Assembly: GCA_016840385.1 (NCBI GenBank)
Contig: JAEOSL010000004.1
Span: forward strand, 1 to 64,000
Source of the DNA: Candidatus Thorarchaeota archaeon
Lineage (GTDB): Archaea; Asgardarchaeota; Thorarchaeia; Thorarchaeales; Thorarchaeaceae
Reading direction: 5' to 3'
DNA: 64,000 bases
Positions within the stretch are counted from its first letter, which is position 1; every line of letters starts with the position of its first letter. Positions 25,582-33,576 of this stretch are shown one piece after another. The notes below the pieces were generated by a model. It worked only from the letters and a program-made list of their open reading frames with translations, did no database searches and was not told the origin of the DNA. Both the position numbers and the translations under genes were made by a program.

Positions 25582-25800
25582 GTGTCAACGTCTACTAAAG
25601 AATGCACTATTGTCGGTTGTAGAAAACAATCGAAGAGATCCTTTGCAACAGTGAGAATCATGCCGAGTGTTACTTCCTCGGGTCTCAAAATCAAGGATGC
25701 TCGAGATAGAAAGACCTACCTATGTGCAGATCACTGGAAGATTGTGAAGAAAGCCTTCAAGAAAGACACAAAGGGTGAAAGACTCAGGTGGGGTCACTAG
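25582..25800 (+). CDS. Small basic zinc-binding-like protein
   Basis: 72 residues, strongly basic. C8 and C13 (CTIVGC) with C48 and H51 (LCADHW) could form a zinc site of treble-clef type. The C-terminus (KKAFKKDTKGERLRWGH) is positively charged, suggesting nucleic-acid or ribosome contact. GTG start. Family not recognised. Confidence 0.6.
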   Translation: MSTSTKECTIVGCRKQSKRSFATVRIMPSVTSSGLKIKDARDRKTYLCADHWKIVKKAFKKDTKGERLRWGH

Positions 25801-25854
25801 GCCATAAGTTCAGTCTGTACATTTCGAATTATCCTTTGATTGGAGCGTGTCCTA

Positions 25855-26214
25855 ATGTCCAAAAAGGTTGGAAAGAATAAGGACTTGAAACCCAACTATA
25901 AATTATGGTTCGAAAGAGATGGAGAGTATATTTTTGGTCCAGGTGCTTGCGCCATTTTGAAGGCAGTTCACGAAGAGGGAACAATAACCAAAGGTGCCCA
26001 AGTACTTGGAATGTCCTACCGATATGCGTGGGGAGTCATCAAGAAGATAGAAAAGAAATTAGGAATACGCCTTGTCGAAACCTACAAAGGTGGCACTGTT
26101 GGAGGAGGAGGAGCAAGAGTTACCATTGATGGGCTCCGCCTTGTCGAAACCTTCTCTAAACTAAATGATGAGTTCAATGACGTCCTCGGAAAAACTGATT
26201 CTATCAGTTTATGA
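25855..26214 (+). CDS. ModE N-terminal-domain transcriptional regulator
   Basis: 119 residues consisting of a winged-helix DNA-binding domain of the ModE/LysR type: LKAVHEEGTITKGAQVLGMSYRYAWGVIKKIEK is the helix-turn-helix with the ModE hallmark MSYRYAW, followed by the wing ETYKGGTVGGGGARVT. The C-terminal molybdate-binding (MOP/TOBE) domains of full ModE are missing, so another signal or partner is required. ATG 25855 with GGAG about 9 bases upstream. Control of molybdate/tungstate genes is inferred from family only. Convergent with the polyferredoxin gene. Confidence 0.88.
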   Translation: MSKKVGKNKDLKPNYKLWFERDGEYIFGPGACAILKAVHEEGTITKGAQVLGMSYRYAWGVIKKIEKKLGIRLVETYKGGTVGGGGARVTIDGLRLVETFSKLNDEFNDVLGKTDSISL

Positions 26215-27267
26215 GAATCGCATTACTATTGCATTATTTGGACAGTGACTCTTGCAATCCAGACACATTATGCAATCAGGACTGTGCATATGCTGATATG
26301 GGAATTTCCTGATTCGGATATTCATTGGACATACCACTTCACAGACATTGCATGTATCAGGAGTGCATCGTGCAGGGTTTCTTCCGATGCCAATCAGTGC
26401 TTCTCTGGAAAATACACTATAGAGCCATCCTGCAGGACAGAGCCATCTGCAGAACCACCTGGGTACCCAGATGGAAATGATGAATATAATTGCCACAAAT
26501 GCAACTTGTATCCATACAAAACCCCATGTTGAAAGGTACCATAGAGTACTGATACTAGTAGGCCAATCCTGTTCTGTAAGGATACGGAACAAGATGTTAG
26601 CTGGATTCAGTGGACCAAAGGGATCAATCGAAAAATCAGGACCAAGTGCTGCTACAAGTGTGTCTGCAGTTCCTGTAGCTCGTGCAATTCCTAGCCAAAC
26701 CGCAAGACCAGCGACAATGACGAAAATGTATACTTTGACCTTCCTGAGTTCACTTTCAGTATTGGGAGCTGGACGAATCTTAGTCCTTTTGGGAAGAGTA
26801 ACAAAATCCTGCATTGTACCAAGTGGACAAATCCAACCACAAGGAGCCCGACCAACGAAAATCAGGATAATTACCATAGCACCCAGTGTGAAGAATGGGA
26901 ATATTCCTGTAGAGAATGTCTGCTGAATTGTATCAAATGATCCAGCAATCACAGCATAAGGCGCTTCAAGTGGTGATAGTATTGGGAAGGTTGGTAGAAT
27001 ATCCCTTACAGCGAGGAAGAAATTAGTGACATTAAACATTCCAAACCATGATACAAAGATGTACGCATTGATAGCTAAGAAGAAACCTATCTGAATAAAT
27101 CTTCGAAGCATTCTGAGATTGAAAATGATACCAAGCGGATTGGCTCTGGGCTTCTTTTCTTTCTCTTCCTTAACCTCTTCTTCTTTGGCGGGTTCTTCAA
27201 CCGCTACATCTGGTTCTGAAGTTTCTTCTTCACCAGTATCTTCTAGCCGTTCGGCATCTTCAGTCAT
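26209..27267 (-). CDS. Membrane polyferredoxin, NapH/CcoG-like
   Basis: Membrane iron-sulfur protein, 352 residues. A Glu-rich charged cytoplasmic N-terminus (about 1-45) precedes about five transmembrane helices. Two CxxxCP motifs in the NapH/CcoG style (PCGWICPLG and FCRWLCPAG) lie at helix ends, and a C-terminal 2[4Fe-4S] ferredoxin domain has CTPDTCNVCEVVCP and CIMCLDCKSHCP. Such proteins pass electrons across or along the membrane. ATG 27267 has AGGAA about 8 bases upstream; the longer frame starts at an upstream ATG with no ribosome binding site. Electron donor and acceptor cannot be assigned from the context. Confidence 0.88.
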   Translation of the reverse strand: MTEDAERLEDTGEEETSEPDVAVEEPAKEEEVKEEKEKKPRANPLGIIFNLRMLRRFIQIGFFLAINAYIFVSWFGMFNVTNFFLAVRDILPTFPILSPLEAPYAVIAGSFDTIQQTFSTGIFPFFTLGAMVIILIFVGRAPCGWICPLGTMQDFVTLPKRTKIRPAPNTESELRKVKVYIFVIVAGLAVWLGIARATGTADTLVAALGPDFSIDPFGPLNPANILFRILTEQDWPTSISTLWYLSTWGFVWIQVAFVAIIFIISIWVPRWFCRWLCPAGWLYSVFSREALIGIGRNPARCTPDTCNVCEVVCPMNIRIRKFPYQHMHSPDCIMCLDCKSHCPNNAIVMRFS

Positions 27268-27538
27268 GAGTTTGTTCCTCACCAAGAGCGCTGATGACGG
27301 CGAGAACTTTGGCCTGATTAAAAACGTTACGACTCTGTATCTTACAATCATTTGAGTGAACTATAAGAGACTTCTGTGTTCCACCTTTCTCACGACTGCT
27401 GTCACCAGCATCCGAAAGACCGGAGTCTTTCAAAGTGTCGCGAGCTTTGCCCCTCTTCATCAGAACATTGTTCCTCCGATGGGACCCGGCTTCTGTCCGC
27501 TGCATTGATTCACACGCACCAGTTGGTGTGATAGTGAA

Positions 27539-28093
27539 GTGATCAGTGTCTTACGAAGTCCGATGACCAAGAGAGGCTATTATCAGGCAGAGGAGGGAGG
27601 ACAGTATTCTTGGAATCCCCTGAAGGATGTCTCGTATGAAGAGGTCGAAATAACAAATGGGCGGTTGAGTCTTACCTTCCTTCGACCACGAGTGGAGAAT
27701 GCGCGATTTCTCAATGGAATGTATGTCCTTCCGAGGACTGCGCGAGAGGTCATTGAGAGTGAGTTGGGTGAGGAGGTTGTCATGGTGGCAACACCAGACC
27801 TGATTCGATATAGGAAGGGTTGGAAACGGTGCTGGAATGTCTTGTTCGTAAGACCAGGTCTTGGAGAGGGGCTGTGCCAAATGGAATATGTGGTCTGCAC
27901 AATCTATGATATTGCACTGCTCTTTGAATGCGAGCAGATAATGGATGTTGGCCTGAAGAAACGTTATCCTACGTGGACATCAGTTAACCATTTAGCTGAG
28001 GTCGTTCTCCCGGATGAACTTATTCAGCGAAGTCGAATGGGAATGCATCTGGAAATCAGGTCTCTCAGAGAAAGGGAAAGGTCATCTTCTTAG
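27539..28093 (+). CDS. Uncharacterised protein with unusual base composition
   Basis: 184 residues, no family recognised. The coding sequence is G-rich compared with its neighbours, which could mean transfer. Mixed alpha/beta character: strands such as RLSLTFLRPRV and VVMVATPDLI, then a Cys-containing segment (CWNVLFVRPGLGEGLCQMEYVVC) and a basic C-terminal tail ending RERERSSS. GTG 27539 or ATG 27563 could be the start; neither has a clear ribosome binding site. The 270 bases upstream hold a small hairpin (AAAGAC-CGGA-GTCTTT, 27414-27429) and no gene. Confidence 0.6.
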   Translation: MISVLRSPMTKRGYYQAEEGGQYSWNPLKDVSYEEVEITNGRLSLTFLRPRVENARFLNGMYVLPRTAREVIESELGEEVVMVATPDLIRYRKGWKRCWNVLFVRPGLGEGLCQMEYVVCTIYDIALLFECEQIMDVGLKKRYPTWTSVNHLAEVVLPDELIQRSRMGMHLEIRSLRERERSSS

Positions 28094-28179
28094 CAGTATA
28101 TCGTACATATTTTCTCACATTACATCGAAAAACGTTATGCTGAACTGAAAGAGCTACTATTACGTGATGTAGATACACT

Positions 28180-28590
28180 TCAGAATGAAATGAATGTGTA
28201 CGTAATATGAATCACATTTGAAACCATTGTGAATTCTATATCATAAATCCCAGCTTCAGTGGGAGGATTGATGACGATTTGATGAATGTATGAATCCGAC
28301 CAACTTGTAGTTTGACTATTGATTAGAACGGATATTGTTAGTGATGTTCCATCAGCAATCATAGACATTCCGGTTGGTATGTGAACACGAATTGTTGTAC
28401 TATTTGCCACTCCCGTGTCCAGTTGTTCTGCTGCACCAAAGATGCCCTCAGCAGCAAGTTGAGCATCTTGAAGATGGGTAGAATAAGCCATCGTATCAAT
28501 TGCATAGAGTAAGACAGGAACTCCGATAATTACTGCGGTGGAGAGACCTACTGCAATGAGCATCATCTTCTCAAGAGACCTAGATACCAT
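28180..28590 (-). CDS. Pilin/archaellin-like membrane-anchored protein
   Basis: 136 residues. The N-terminus SRSLEKMMLIAVGLSTAVIIGVPVL resembles a class III (type IV pilin-like) signal: a near match to QxSxExxxL (here SRSLEKMML) followed by a hydrophobic helix. The rest is polar and beta-rich with Thr and Ser, ending in ITYTFISF, like small archaeal pilins or archaellum FlaF/FlaG proteins. No prepilin peptidase or assembly ATPase gene is nearby. The Q-to-S change at the cleavage motif leaves processing uncertain. Confidence 0.55.
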   Translation of the reverse strand: MVSRSLEKMMLIAVGLSTAVIIGVPVLLYAIDTMAYSTHLQDAQLAAEGIFGAAEQLDTGVANSTTIRVHIPTGMSMIADGTSLTISVLINSQTTSWSDSYIHQIVINPPTEAGIYDIEFTMVSNVIHITYTFISF

Positions 28591-28789
28591 ACCTAACTGT
28601 CTAACATTCGTCCCAATAAACTACTCTACACATTGATACGAGTGAGTGGGAAGGTTTTATGTTTGATTCCACTACTGAAGAGGTTGCCAACAGCCGTATT
28701 AAACCTGGATTAACCTAGACATCAATGAAACTAACTTTTGAAGAAAGATAGTTCTTGTATGAGCTTAATAGCTCCCCACAAGACCATAT

Positions 28790-30050
28790 ACCGAACATGA
28801 ATGTTGATCAACAGAGCCTACAGGTATGAACTGGACCCCAACAACATCCAGAGGTCATCCCTTGCTCAACATGCAGGAGTAGCTCGTTTTGCCTACAACT
28901 GGGGCTTAGAACAACGAATCAAACAGTACAAGAACAATCAGGGTGACGACAGGTTCACTGATGCCATGAAGCAGCACAAGCTGCTCAATTCACTGAAGAA
29001 GACGGAGTTCTCATGGATGTACGAGACCTCCAAGTGTGCACCCCAGGAATCCCTGCGAGACCTTCATCGAGCCTTCAAGAACTTTTATCGGGGATTGAAA
29101 AAGGGACAGAAGATTGGATTCCCTCGCTTCAAGAGACGGGGAATTCGAGACAACTTCAGACTGACTGGGACCATCAGGTTCCATGAGCGGGCGATACAGC
29201 TTCCGCGGATTGGAAAGATCCGTATCAAGGAGAAGAGGAAGAGCTACTATAATGGAAGGATACTCTCAACCACTGTACGACGCCGAGCTAACAGGTGGTT
29301 TGTCTCAGTCACTGTGGAGGAAGAAATCAAAGACCCACAACCGGTAAGAGGAGCACCAGTGGGAGTGGACCTGGGAGTGAAGACCCTTGCCACACTGAGT
29401 GATGGGTCCACCTTTGCAAACCCACGAGCTCTAGGAAGACGATTGAGGAAACTGCGACAGCTCTCAAAGAGCCTGTCCAGGAAGAAGAAGGGGAGCAAGA
29501 ACCGTGAGAAGGCAAGACTACGCCTAGCAAAGATGTACCTGAAGATATTCAACATCCGACAGGACACACTGCATAAGCTCACGACCTACCTTGCCAAGAG
29601 CCACAGTGAGGTAGTGATCGAGGACCTGCTTGTGTCAGGAATGATGAAAAATCGAAGACTTGCAAGAGTAATCCAGGACATGGGATTCTATGAGTTCAGA
29701 AGACAGCTGGAGTACAAGTGTGGGTGGTACGGTTCTGAGCTTGTTGTTGTATCAAGGACATTTCCGTCCTCAAAGATGTGTTCACGGTGTGGACACAGGA
29801 AGAAGGAACTGTCGCTCTCAGAGCGACTATATCATTGTGAAAAGTGTGGACTTAAGATCGACAGGGATCTGAACGCTGCACTGAATCTGGTCGCCGTCAG
29901 TTTGCCGGAGACACTAAACGCTTGTGGAGAGGAAGTAAGACTCTCGACGGATTCTTTAAATCTGGAGAGAGCAGCCTCAGTGAAACAGGAACCGAACATC
30001 AGTTCAAGACACAATGTCTAGGATTGTCCAGGTTTCGGGGAACGGTTGGA
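28790..30050 (+). mobile_element. TnpB-only IS200/IS605-type element (ends approximate)
   Basis: The tnpB gene with no tnpA defines the element. I could not place exact ends: the short direct similarity CCGAACAT occurs just before tnpB (28791-28798) and again near its 3' end (29994-30001), which may mark end-related repeats. The guide RNA of such elements normally overlaps the 3' end of tnpB and runs into the right flank, here the start of the selB gene. Confidence 0.55.
28801..30021 (+). CDS. tnpB: TnpB, IS200/IS605-family RNA-guided nuclease (OrfB)
   Basis: 406-residue TnpB with an intact RuvC site: D190 (VGVDLGVKTLATLSDG), E274 (VVIEDLLVSG) and the DRDLNAALNL motif (D354/D356). The zinc finger between the last two reads CSRCG...CEKCG (C327, C330, C346, C349). 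TnpB proteins are guided by a small RNA made from the 3' end of the element and cut DNA beside a short target motif; this helps IS200/IS605 elements persist. No TnpA transposase is adjacent, so it is a TnpB-only element. Base composition is GC-richer than the flanks. Its stop lies 35 bases before the favoured start of the selenocysteine elongation factor. Confidence 0.95.
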   Translation: MLINRAYRYELDPNNIQRSSLAQHAGVARFAYNWGLEQRIKQYKNNQGDDRFTDAMKQHKLLNSLKKTEFSWMYETSKCAPQESLRDLHRAFKNFYRGLKKGQKIGFPRFKRRGIRDNFRLTGTIRFHERAIQLPRIGKIRIKEKRKSYYNGRILSTTVRRRANRWFVSVTVEEEIKDPQPVRGAPVGVDLGVKTLATLSDGSTFANPRALGRRLRKLRQLSKSLSRKKKGSKNREKARLRLAKMYLKIFNIRQDTLHKLTTYLAKSHSEVVIEDLLVSGMMKNRRLARVIQDMGFYEFRRQLEYKCGWYGSELVVVSRTFPSSKMCSRCGHRKKELSLSERLYHCEKCGLKIDRDLNAALNLVAVSLPETLNACGEEVRLSTDSLNLERAASVKQEPNISSRHNV

Positions 30051-30055
30051 AAACT

Positions 30056-31453
30056 ATGGATGAACTGGTGCCTGTACACATTGGTCTTATGGGTCATATT
30101 GACCATGGAAAGACAGCGTTAGCTCGCGCCATTAGTGAACAGGTTTCTACAGCCGGCTTGGACAAGCATCCACAAGCACAGGAACGTGGAATCACGATAG
30201 ATCTTGGCTTCACAATGTTCGTTCTTGAAAAATATCTTGTGACATTGGTAGATGCTCCAGGACATGCGGACCTCATCAGAAGTGTTGTGGCAGGAGCGAA
30301 TATCATAGATAGTGCAATTCTAACCGTTGCTGCTGATGAAGGTCCAAAAATACAGACAGGAGAACATCTTGTCGTTTTGCGCTCTATGAACATCGACTCT
30401 TTAGTAATCGCAATTACGAAAAGTGACTTGGTCAATGAAGCGAGGATAGCAGAAGTAGAAAGTATGATGAAGAAGATAGTAAGAGATGCTGGGTTCAACA
30501 AAGTAGAATATGTCACAGTATCATCTCAAACCGGAGAAGGTATCGATGATTTACGTAAGGCACTTCTGAATGTAATTGCTCCCAAAGCAAGAATTGTTGA
30601 GGGTCCCGTATTGATGCCGATAGATCATGCATTTTCTGTGAAAGGGCACGGTACTGTTGTTACAGGAACTATTCTTCGAGGTCATCTCTCAACAAATGAC
30701 ACAGTAGAATTTTCCCCCGGTGGATTTACTAGCAAGGTCCGGTCAATTCAAACATTCGGAACAAACCGTTCTAAGGCATCAGCAGGAGACCGTGTTGGTA
30801 TTAATGCACCAGAAGTCGATCACACGCAAATCACACGAGGGGACTACCTAGCTTCACCCAAATCCATTCCTATTGCTAATGCAGTGGTTATTCATGCAGA
30901 AACTAATCCGCTCTATCAGGGAAGAATCACACAAAATATGGTCATCAGTGCGGCAATTGGTATGCCAATGATCACAGCACAGATTATCCCATTTGAGGTA
31001 TGTAATGGAGTTCGAGTAGTACTTGATGATTTTAAGGCGGGAACATTTGACGCAGCCTTGGTACTGCAACAGTCCATTACAATTGATGTGGAATCTAAAG
31101 TACTCCTTCTTCGTACTGATTTGTCACCAGATCAAATGAGGATAATTGGCTCTGGTAGTATCTCTGAGTTACTCGAGAAAGTAGTACTGAACAAGAGGAA
31201 AACTAGACAGGGAAAGGTTCAGAGAATACGAGAAGACGATGTTCTTGTTGAGGGCCTAGCTTCCAGTAAGGGTGTTGCAGAATCCATTGTAGGGTCACAA
31301 GTTACTACAGCAGGTGGTGTAGTCGGGATTATTAGGACTACATTCGGTACACGAGGTGTTGTTTCGGTAACATTTGATAATGATGTTAAGCAAGATGATG
31401 GTGTTCAATACGAGCGTCTTGTAGAGGAGGAATATAGCTTTGGGCCACGATGA
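30056..31453 (+). CDS. selB: Selenocysteine-specific elongation factor (EFSec/SelB)
   Basis: GTPase that carries Sec-tRNA to the ribosome at recoded UGA codons. Motifs: GHIDHGKT (13-20), the EFSec-type switch I DKHPQAQERGITIDLGF (36-52), DAPGH (66-70) and TKSD (121-124). Domains II and III follow, and a short domain IV (about 385-465) of the archaeal/eukaryotic kind; there is no bacterial winged-helix extension. The DKxPQxxERGIT(I/L)DLGF form separates it from eEF1A and aIF2-gamma. ATG 30056 is favoured; an ATG at 30014 would extend it into the tnpB 3' end by 14 residues. Overlaps the start of the SepSecS gene. Confidence 0.95.
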   Translation: MDELVPVHIGLMGHIDHGKTALARAISEQVSTAGLDKHPQAQERGITIDLGFTMFVLEKYLVTLVDAPGHADLIRSVVAGANIIDSAILTVAADEGPKIQTGEHLVVLRSMNIDSLVIAITKSDLVNEARIAEVESMMKKIVRDAGFNKVEYVTVSSQTGEGIDDLRKALLNVIAPKARIVEGPVLMPIDHAFSVKGHGTVVTGTILRGHLSTNDTVEFSPGGFTSKVRSIQTFGTNRSKASAGDRVGINAPEVDHTQITRGDYLASPKSIPIANAVVIHAETNPLYQGRITQNMVISAAIGMPMITAQIIPFEVCNGVRVVLDDFKAGTFDAALVLQQSITIDVESKVLLLRTDLSPDQMRIIGSGSISELLEKVVLNKRKTRQGKVQRIREDDVLVEGLASSKGVAESIVGSQVTTAGGVVGIIRTTFGTRGVVSVTFDNDVKQDDGVQYERLVEEEYSFGPR

Positions 31454-32759
31454 GATTGATAGAATTCTGGACAAGACAATTCCCGAGAGCATGGCTCGTA
31501 GAGGTCGAACGACAATTGACTCGCTACTTGCTCCAGTTCGTGATGTTCTGAATAGACGGATTTTCCCAGATAGAGGATTAACGGACCCTCAACTCGAACT
31601 AATGTTCCAGATTCTTTCATCAATGGATACTGATAAAGATCCAGAAGCTGCAAGAGTAGGAGAACGTGAGGCTAGAGTTGCATCTCCATACGTAGCAAGT
31701 CTAGCAGCTGATTTCAATCATGGAATCGGTAGAAGCGGTCAGCTTTCGGCTCCACAACCTAAAGCAGCTGGAGCTTCATTAATGCAACAAGTAGCAAATA
31801 GCACAGCCCTAGATGCAATTAGAAAATTAGGACTTAGTAACACAAAAGCAGGATTAGTCACGCCTGTATCAACAGGAATGAGTATTGCATTAGTGATGGG
31901 GGCTCTCAGAAGAGAACTGGGAATCAAGAATGTAATCTACCCACGAATAGACCATACCTCACCGAAACGAGGTATTGCTCTAGCAGGATTAGATGAAGTG
32001 CAAATCCCAACGGTCATTGAAGATGATGCAGTCCGAATGGACCTGGGTGAGTTTGAGAATAGTATCAAGAGGACAAAAGCGTGTGCAGTTCTTGCTACAA
32101 CCACATTCTTTCCGCCACGAGAATCAGACCCTGTGAAGCAAATTGCTCGTCTCTGTTCAGATCACGATATTCCCTTTGTAATCAACAACGCATACGGAGT
32201 TCAATCTCAAGACATAATGGCGCAAATTCGGTCAGCAATCGATGCCGGACGGGTTGATGCAATCGTACAGAGCAGTGACAAGAATTTCCTAACCCCAGTA
32301 GGTGGCTCAATTGTAGTATCTCCAAAATCTGAGATAATTGAATGGACTTCAGATACCTATGCAGGACGTGCTAGTGCCGCTCCTGTTATTCAGACCTTGG
32401 CAGCCCTTCTATCTCTTGGTCATGAAAGATACAAAGAGCTACAACAACAGCAGCTAGAGAATCTGGCACTGTTGAAAGATAATATTCTGAATATTGCTGA
32501 AAAGCTAAATCAACGAGTGCTAGAGATAGAGAACCCAGTGGCATTTGCAATCACTATGGATAATCTAGATGTACACGAAATTGGAGCACGGCTCTATAAT
32601 GCACGAGTGACTGGACCTAGAGCAGTAAAGAAGGGAGATTTTGGATCATCAACAGAAAATTATCCTCATAGCTATATAGTAATGAATGCAGCAATTGGAG
32701 TTAGAAAAGAGGACGTGGACACAGCCACAGATAAGCTCTATAAGGAGGCTAGTAGATAA
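31440..32759 (+). CDS. sepsecs: O-phosphoseryl-tRNA(Sec) selenium transferase (SepSecS)
   Basis: PLP enzyme that converts Sep-tRNA(Sec) to Sec-tRNA(Sec) using selenophosphate. 439 residues. Family motifs: VGEREARVAS, HGIGRSGQLSAPQPKAAGAS (residues 94-113, phosphate and tRNA contacts), PVSTGMSIAL, NNAYGVQS and VQSSDKNFLTPVGGS with the PLP lysine at K281. The N-terminal helical region matches the archaeal/eukaryotic enzyme. The TTG start at 31440 lies inside the selB 3' end (14-base overlap), so the two are translated together; an ATG at 31491 is an alternative. Recognised with confidence because the active-site regions closely follow the human enzyme. Confidence 0.95.
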   Translation: MGHDEIDRILDKTIPESMARRGRTTIDSLLAPVRDVLNRRIFPDRGLTDPQLELMFQILSSMDTDKDPEAARVGEREARVASPYVASLAADFNHGIGRSGQLSAPQPKAAGASLMQQVANSTALDAIRKLGLSNTKAGLVTPVSTGMSIALVMGALRRELGIKNVIYPRIDHTSPKRGIALAGLDEVQIPTVIEDDAVRMDLGEFENSIKRTKACAVLATTTFFPPRESDPVKQIARLCSDHDIPFVINNAYGVQSQDIMAQIRSAIDAGRVDAIVQSSDKNFLTPVGGSIVVSPKSEIIEWTSDTYAGRASAAPVIQTLAALLSLGHERYKELQQQQLENLALLKDNILNIAEKLNQRVLEIENPVAFAITMDNLDVHEIGARLYNARVTGPRAVKKGDFGSSTENYPHSYIVMNAAIGVRKEDVDTATDKLYKEASR

Positions 32760-32789
32760 TTATACAGTCCTTGAGGGAGGGCCAGACAC

Positions 32790-33443
32790 GTGGATGCTTT
32801 AGATGATATGGCTGAGGTTTCTCAGATTCAGAAGTACAATTCAGAGGATTCTGCCGCAGTCTTTAGGGTAGCCTGGTACGCAATTGCTTCTAAACCGAAC
32901 GTTCTTCTCGAGGAGTATAACGAAGCAGAGAGTACGAATTTTCAAGGAGATGCTAGATTTTCCCTTCAAATTGGTGGTGAGAAGGCATTTGCCTCAATCA
33001 AGGTTGATGAGGAAGATGCATCGGTGGAACTCCATGCACAAGGGAAGGATGAAGTAGCACTCAAAGTGTACTTGGACGATGTCATGGAGAATCTTGAGGA
33101 GTCTATTACTAAATTCAAAGCACTTGCCGAAGAGGATAAATCTAAACTTAGACGAGCCCTAGTAGCTAAGACGTGCTGGGATAGGGTTGTCTACAAAATT
33201 TTGAAGAAGGCACCACTGAGCGAAGTGTATTACCAAGTAGCCCATGGAAGAGAGATGATAATCAAAGCTACTGAAGGAGATGAAGGTGTTAATCGACTCG
33301 CTCTCACAACATCAGGTTGGTTATCAAATATTGAATCACTACCTCGTGAACAACCCCTACCAGGGAATATTGCTTCTGAATTAGCTAAGAGGAGTATTGA
33401 GTGGAAACGGGGAACGCATGAAGTCATAAGCCGCTACCTTTAG
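32790..33443 (+). CDS. Uncharacterised protein inside the selenocysteine locus
   Basis: 217 residues, family not recognised. It begins 30 bases after the SepSecS stop, in the same direction, and ends 42 bases before the tRNA-Sec gene. Features: an N-terminal helical part, a predicted beta segment (ARFSLQIGGEKAFASIKVDEE), a charged helix (VMENLEESITKFKALAEED) and a basic patch around KSKLRRALVAKTCWDRVVYKILKK. No membrane segments, no metal motif. GTG start with GAGGGAGGG 11-19 bases upstream. Position suggests a role in Sec synthesis or decoding (for example SECIS or tRNA binding), but an unrelated gene cannot be excluded. Confidence 0.65.
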   Translation: MDALDDMAEVSQIQKYNSEDSAAVFRVAWYAIASKPNVLLEEYNEAESTNFQGDARFSLQIGGEKAFASIKVDEEDASVELHAQGKDEVALKVYLDDVMENLEESITKFKALAEEDKSKLRRALVAKTCWDRVVYKILKKAPLSEVYYQVAHGREMIIKATEGDEGVNRLALTTSGWLSNIESLPREQPLPGNIASELAKRSIEWKRGTHEVISRYL

Positions 33444-33485
33444 ATTCAATTGCACTCTACATTTTGATTGTTGTAAGTTCATTAT

Positions 33486-33576
33486 GGCCTTCTACAGAAC
33501 TGGTGGTCTGGTTCCGCGGGCTTCAAACCCGTGAACGTGCAAGCGTTGAGAGTTCGATTCTCTTAGGAGGCCGCCA
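33486..33576 (+). tRNA. tRNA-Sec (anticodon UCA)
   Basis: Cloverleaf drawn from the sequence: a 9-bp acceptor stem (33486-33494 with 33564-33572), an extended D stem, an anticodon stem GCGGG/CCCGT with loop CTTCAAA giving anticodon TCA (33523-33525), a long variable arm with stem AACG/CGTT (33534-33547) and a 4-bp T stem with loop TTCGATT (33553-33559). The 9/4 acceptor-T arrangement, long variable arm and UCA anticodon are hallmarks of archaeal/eukaryotic tRNA-Sec. Discriminator G33573 is followed by an encoded CCA (33574-33576). The CCA abuts the stop codon of the PSTK gene on the opposite strand. Confidence 0.94.

Noticed and set aside
27260..27505. Minus-strand frame of 81 residues upstream of the polyferredoxin gene
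   Set aside because: It overlaps the start region of the polyferredoxin in another frame, has poor amino-acid composition and no ribosome binding site.
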